Shown here one piece after another: positions 60,320 through 64,000 of a stretch of 64,000 bases of DNA. The stretch lies in assembly GCA_019614645.1 (NCBI GenBank), contig JABWDB010000031.1, forward strand, positions 1 through 64,000, given 5' to 3'. The stretch's first letter is position 1, and the number at the start of each line of letters is the position of its first letter. Both the position numbers and the translations under genes were made by a program. The notes under the pieces were generated by a model. That model was not told the DNA's origin, ran no database searches, and saw nothing but the letters and a program-made list of their open reading frames with translations. The DNA comes from Stratiolaelaps scimitus (lineage: Eukaryota; Arthropoda; Arachnida; Mesostigmata; Laelapidae).

Positions 60320-61000
60320 ACCTTATGGATAAACAATTAGCCCAACTGTCCACGTGTGTGCTAATTAAGTCAGCTCTGTATTGTCAAAGGTAGTTCTTCA
60401 TGAGCTGATTCGTCAAAAAGACCATTTCATTATCATGGCGAAACCACCAGCCTTCATTTCGGTACCAGGTCGAGGATTAATAACTCTGTACTCTTTTCAT
60501 TACTTTACGCAGGTGCAGGATCCACGGCAGGAGACTCTCCTGCATTGGTGAGATCGATCTTCGGAGATAGGAAGTCGTCACTGATGACTCCGGTAAACTA
60601 ACGCTGAGATCAAATCCGTATTGTGGAGAAGTCCCAGAAGATTTATCGTCCATACCCCGTTAGAAATACGTGAAAATTGTTTTAAAAAAACGACGCGATG
60701 CAAATGCATTTCCTCAAATGTTGTCTCTTGTCGCCAGCTTACAGTGTACACATTATATACACTTAGGTTTGAGGGTAGCAGGAGTGCCCCGTATCCAGGG
60801 GCCACTTGCTGCAGACAATGAACAATGATAAGTGACTACAATGACTACGCCGATTCTGCAGTATTTTAATTAAAAAAAAGCCATATCGAGGCTATCTGGA
60901 TGGCAGTTTCTAGAAGCGAACAAATATTGGTCACGTTTTGTCCGCGCACAGATTATGCCCACCCCCCATCACAAAACATTTAGAAATATATATCAATAAT
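60320..61000. other. Intergenic, no supportable gene
   Basis: Short overlapping frames on both strands near 60,580-60,820, without a recognisable domain. Confidence 0.35.
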
Positions 61001-61008
61001 AATGTTCT

Positions 61009-61055
61009 CGGACTGACTCTCAGCCAACATTCAACATCAACGGTATTGCTTTTGC
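61009..61055 (+). repeat. Interspersed repeat, family copy 4 (partial)
   Basis: GACTGACTCTCAGCCAACAT and ACGGTATTGCTTT match the first half of the family at 16,299 and 16,646. Confidence 0.5.
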
Positions 61056-61239
61056 GCGATCAGATCACCGTATAAATAAATATCTATGATCGACAAATAA
61101 AGACCAAGTACTAAATATGTCGTACTAAAAATGGTGGTATTTTTAGCACACATCGCAGTGACTCGGTTGCTGACGTCTGCGATCCTTTTTGGGCTCCTTC
61201 GTGTGACTGAAATCTGTACAGTTCAAAAAGTCGACGCTG

Positions 61240-61930
61240 CCTCCAAGATGCCAAATAAAGAAACACCGGGCGACATCTCGTTTCTAATCGGTCCCACGCG
61301 AAGGAAGACGTCCCACCGTGTTACTGTACTTGCGAAGTCCTTCGTCATCGAAGAGTCCCGTGGCCACGCGCTCGGCTACCGCCTCGCGGCCTGCTCGCTA
61401 CGAGGAGCGCACTTCCTCAAGAGATTCGATCGCTTCCCTCAGTGAAATGATTTGCCAGGGAGGTGAGGAGTGCAATAAGAAGAAATTTCTTGTATTGTGT
61501 ATTGTTAACGCGGGAAACTGAACAGGAAAAGAAGGACAGAAATAGGAGAACGAATATTTCCCCTTTTTACACATTTTCTGCTATGTACATTTATCATGTT
61601 TATGTACATTGGCCGCCTGCGCCAATGTTACAATGTTGTTTATAACTTTACTCGGATTTTTACATTTTATCACGAGAACTCATATCTACGGAGGGTGACA
61701 TAAAAACGTTCTCACGCAATGTTAAAGCATAGTGGTTATAAAAATTTTGAGCGAACGCATATTGTTACTTTACTCTGTAATGACTTTTTAGTACATGAGG
61801 AAAGAGGAGACACGACGTACTCGTAAGTGGATGTATTAAACATTGTTACCATTGTTATTGTGACGGGAACTTGAGCATTGTTTAACTGCAGTTCCATCAA
61901 TCGAATCCACTGAATAAATGAATGAATGAA
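61240..61930 (+). mobile_element. CR1/L2-like LINE, degraded 3' end
   Basis: The frame over 61,260-61,440 includes KSFVIEESRGHALGYRLA, matching FAVKESSRHALAYRLPAVWG of the LINE at 54,280-54,933. The 3' end (61,866-61,930) reads GAACTTGAGCATTG, CTGCAGTTCCATCAATCG and ATGAATGAATGAA. Same family, opposite strand, older copy. Confidence 0.65.
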
Positions 61931-62473
61931 GAAGCGATTCGTTTTCCCGGTGGTTACATTTAGGGGCTAGCAGAACCCTGCTGTAACGTATCAGCTAGGA
62001 AGAACACTTCAACAATTAGTAAAAGTCACTCGTGAGTAAGGGCTATTTGTGTTAGTAGATTGCAGAAAGTCTTTTCCGTAAGCCCGTGAGATTATACTAG
62101 CTGGCTCAAGCTAAGCGCTCATTTGGAGCAAATAGCAAATTGCCCACGATTAACGGGACTGCGCGACAGTCCTGACGCACCCTGATGTTCTAGAGTAAAA
62201 TTTGCCTTAGTATATCCATAGTGACCTAACTAGATGGCTGTGTAACATTTACATGAATAGAAGTTACGATAAAAATCTTGATATGTTTCGCACGCATTTG
62301 TGTTATACTAACGATTGGTGTATGCGTGTTGTTCGCAAGGATCGTTTATTAGCGAGGGAATATTGACTTTTATACTGTTTTTGTACGTGGTCCCTATTGA
62401 AAAGCCAGACCCCGGTTTAAGCATATGTGAACTCTTATTGAAGACCCAAATCTCATCGTTCCCTAGCCAAGAC

Positions 62474-64000
62474 ATGTTCTTATCCAGATCCTTAAGGGAA
62501 AAGTTTCGAATAGCGCCGGCTCATTGGGCGCTGTTGTCCCTCTGGTTTGTAATCCTCGTCACAGGTTCGCCAACGTCAGCGCAGTTACACAATGTTCACA
62601 CGCTCGGTGCAGTGTTTCCAAAAACGACCGCTGAGAACCAGGTTCGCCAACTATTGGAAACGTTGCCGCGGAAGATACTAGACCAATTTGGAACTAGGCC
62701 TCTGCACTGTCCGCCCTACAAAAACATGCTTTATCCAGCCAAGCTTTACGGCCTTGAAACAGCTATACGGCTGTTGGAAGACCGAAGTAAGGTGAATTCA
62801 ATGTCTCTCGCAGCCGAGAAGTCGCCTGTGAAAGCAATTGACTGTGTGAGTAGTCCGGTCACAGAACAATCATATGTATGCACCGTACGTATTAGGTTTA
62901 CGTGGCTACGCATTCGAACGGCCGCCAACAATGGTGAGTTCACTGGTGGACGAAACTCATATTTTGATGCACTGAAATGAATTCATGCCGTAGACTAATT
63001 AACAACTCGTAGGGAAAACACATTGTGTAAAATATGATATATACATAGCTGTCCAAACTGTCAATTCTGGAAATAGATCGTATATCGAAATGAGTCATAT
63101 AAGTTGATGTGTCAGATCAGTTTGTTAAGATTGCTGTCCGTATTTAATCATAAAACTGGCGGTACAAGATCTCTAAATGTCAAAATCTCGCAGTATACTT
63201 TATAAGCTAATAATGATCAGGTGAAGGCTGGGCGATAGTAAATTACAACAGCACCGTTACATTAGACGTTTGGGAACAGTGATTTTGGCCGAGCAAGAGA
63301 AAATGATTTAAAGATCATCCTTACCCGAATGGATAATCAGAATGATTATTTAATCAGAAAATTAATCACGCTTCTCCCAATTGACATTATGGTGTGAGAA
63401 TAAAAGTACTTCGACAAGAGTCGGCTATTCTAACAAACTATTCAACTAATCACAAAGTAGCATAATCGAAGCAGAGACCAGAGCTATTCTGCACAAGAAT
63501 CGAATTAACCAATGATTCCATTACGTAGGTTATCCCGCAACCTCTTAAAAAAAGGCACAAACAAACCGTCAACAAAACACAAGAACAGAAATCGAGTTCT
63601 TTAACATTAAGATATTAAAAGACACGGATATTATTACCCTGTTATCGGCAATCCAACCCCCAAGCCCCCAGATGTCCTGTACTGTATATTTCTCCGCAAG
63701 GCCCTGTCCTTATTTTGAGTCCTGACTTAGATAGCCAGTTTACTACTGTATCAGCCTCCGGGAGCAAAATGATTTCTACTTAGTCCTGTTTCGGGATCTC
63801 ACTTCCGACAAATTGAGCGTCGCTGAGAAGTGGTCCAATTCTGTTCTCGATGACTGATAGCTTGCTACCCGCTAACATTCGCGTGAAATATCCGTTACTG
63901 TTTTCAGGAGCGGATGTGATTTTTCGATCCGTTGACTATACGATGCGTATCTGGAAATTTCTCATTGGGCCTCGTCACTGGACGAATGTCGATGAGCTTA
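62474..64000 (+). CDS. Small secreted protein, tandem family member C (partial)
   Basis: Exon 1 is 62,474-62,933 and exon 2 starts at 63,908 and is cut by the window edge. The join is phase 1 (donor GTGAGT, acceptor TTTTCAG), as in A and B. The ATG at 62,474 was chosen for its signal peptide (hydrophobic 18-30, likely cleavage after TSA at 36); the frame is open 53 codons further upstream. Seen: TLPRKILDQF, Cys79, LYGLETAI (91-98), Cys124, and YVCTVRIRFTWLRI with Cys136. Exon 2 opens GADVIFRSVDYTMRIW, which aligns with the FFEPVNF start of A. The part that would hold the fourth family cysteine lies beyond base 64,000. Confidence 0.72.

Overview
This window is nuclear DNA from an animal, most likely an arthropod and plausibly an arachnid such as a mite or tick. 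Genes are split by introns with GT-AG borders, 5' introns run to several kb, and LINEs, tRNA-derived SINEs, Tc1/mariner relics and TA microsatellites are common. There are no operons, ribosome binding sites or CRISPR arrays. All exon models were built by eye from open frames, splice signals and phase agreement; no search was run, so the organism call is an inference.

Left third (1-19.7 kb): a head-to-tail tandem duplication of a secreted serpin gene on the minus strand. The right copy (9,886-18,885) is complete in seven coding exons, from signal peptide to reactive-centre loop. The left copy (1-6,581) shows its first five exons and the start of the sixth, then leaves the window. Both units carry the same old LINE insertion and the same truncated RLE-type LINE. 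The left unit gained a tRNA-derived SINE with a target-site duplication, and the right unit gained a further 2.3 kb of LINE and repeat DNA. A decayed R1-like LINE separates the units.

20-24 kb: a Tc1-like transposase relic, then a two-exon secreted carboxylesterase-like gene on the minus strand (21,211-23,814) with unusual residues around its active site. From 24 to 32.5 kb I see repeats and no supportable gene.

32.5-47.3 kb: a ten-exon minus-strand gene of about 918 codons that I do not recognise. It has an acidic/basic N-terminal half with two copies of an IFSRR[AG]SFK motif, a coiled-coil segment, and a C-terminal exon of nearly 490 codons made of Pro-Lys repeats. Its introns hold a SINE, a truncated RLE-type LINE, a tiny TA-flanked hairpin element and an RT fragment.

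49.3-64 kb: three tandem plus-strand genes encode a family of small secreted proteins of about 200 residues. They share one intron position and phase, a LYGL[ED]TAI motif and at least three cysteines, with a fourth seen in two members. I cannot assign them to a known family. The third runs off the right edge. LINE and mariner remains lie between them. This cluster and the ten-exon gene are the best candidates for something undescribed.
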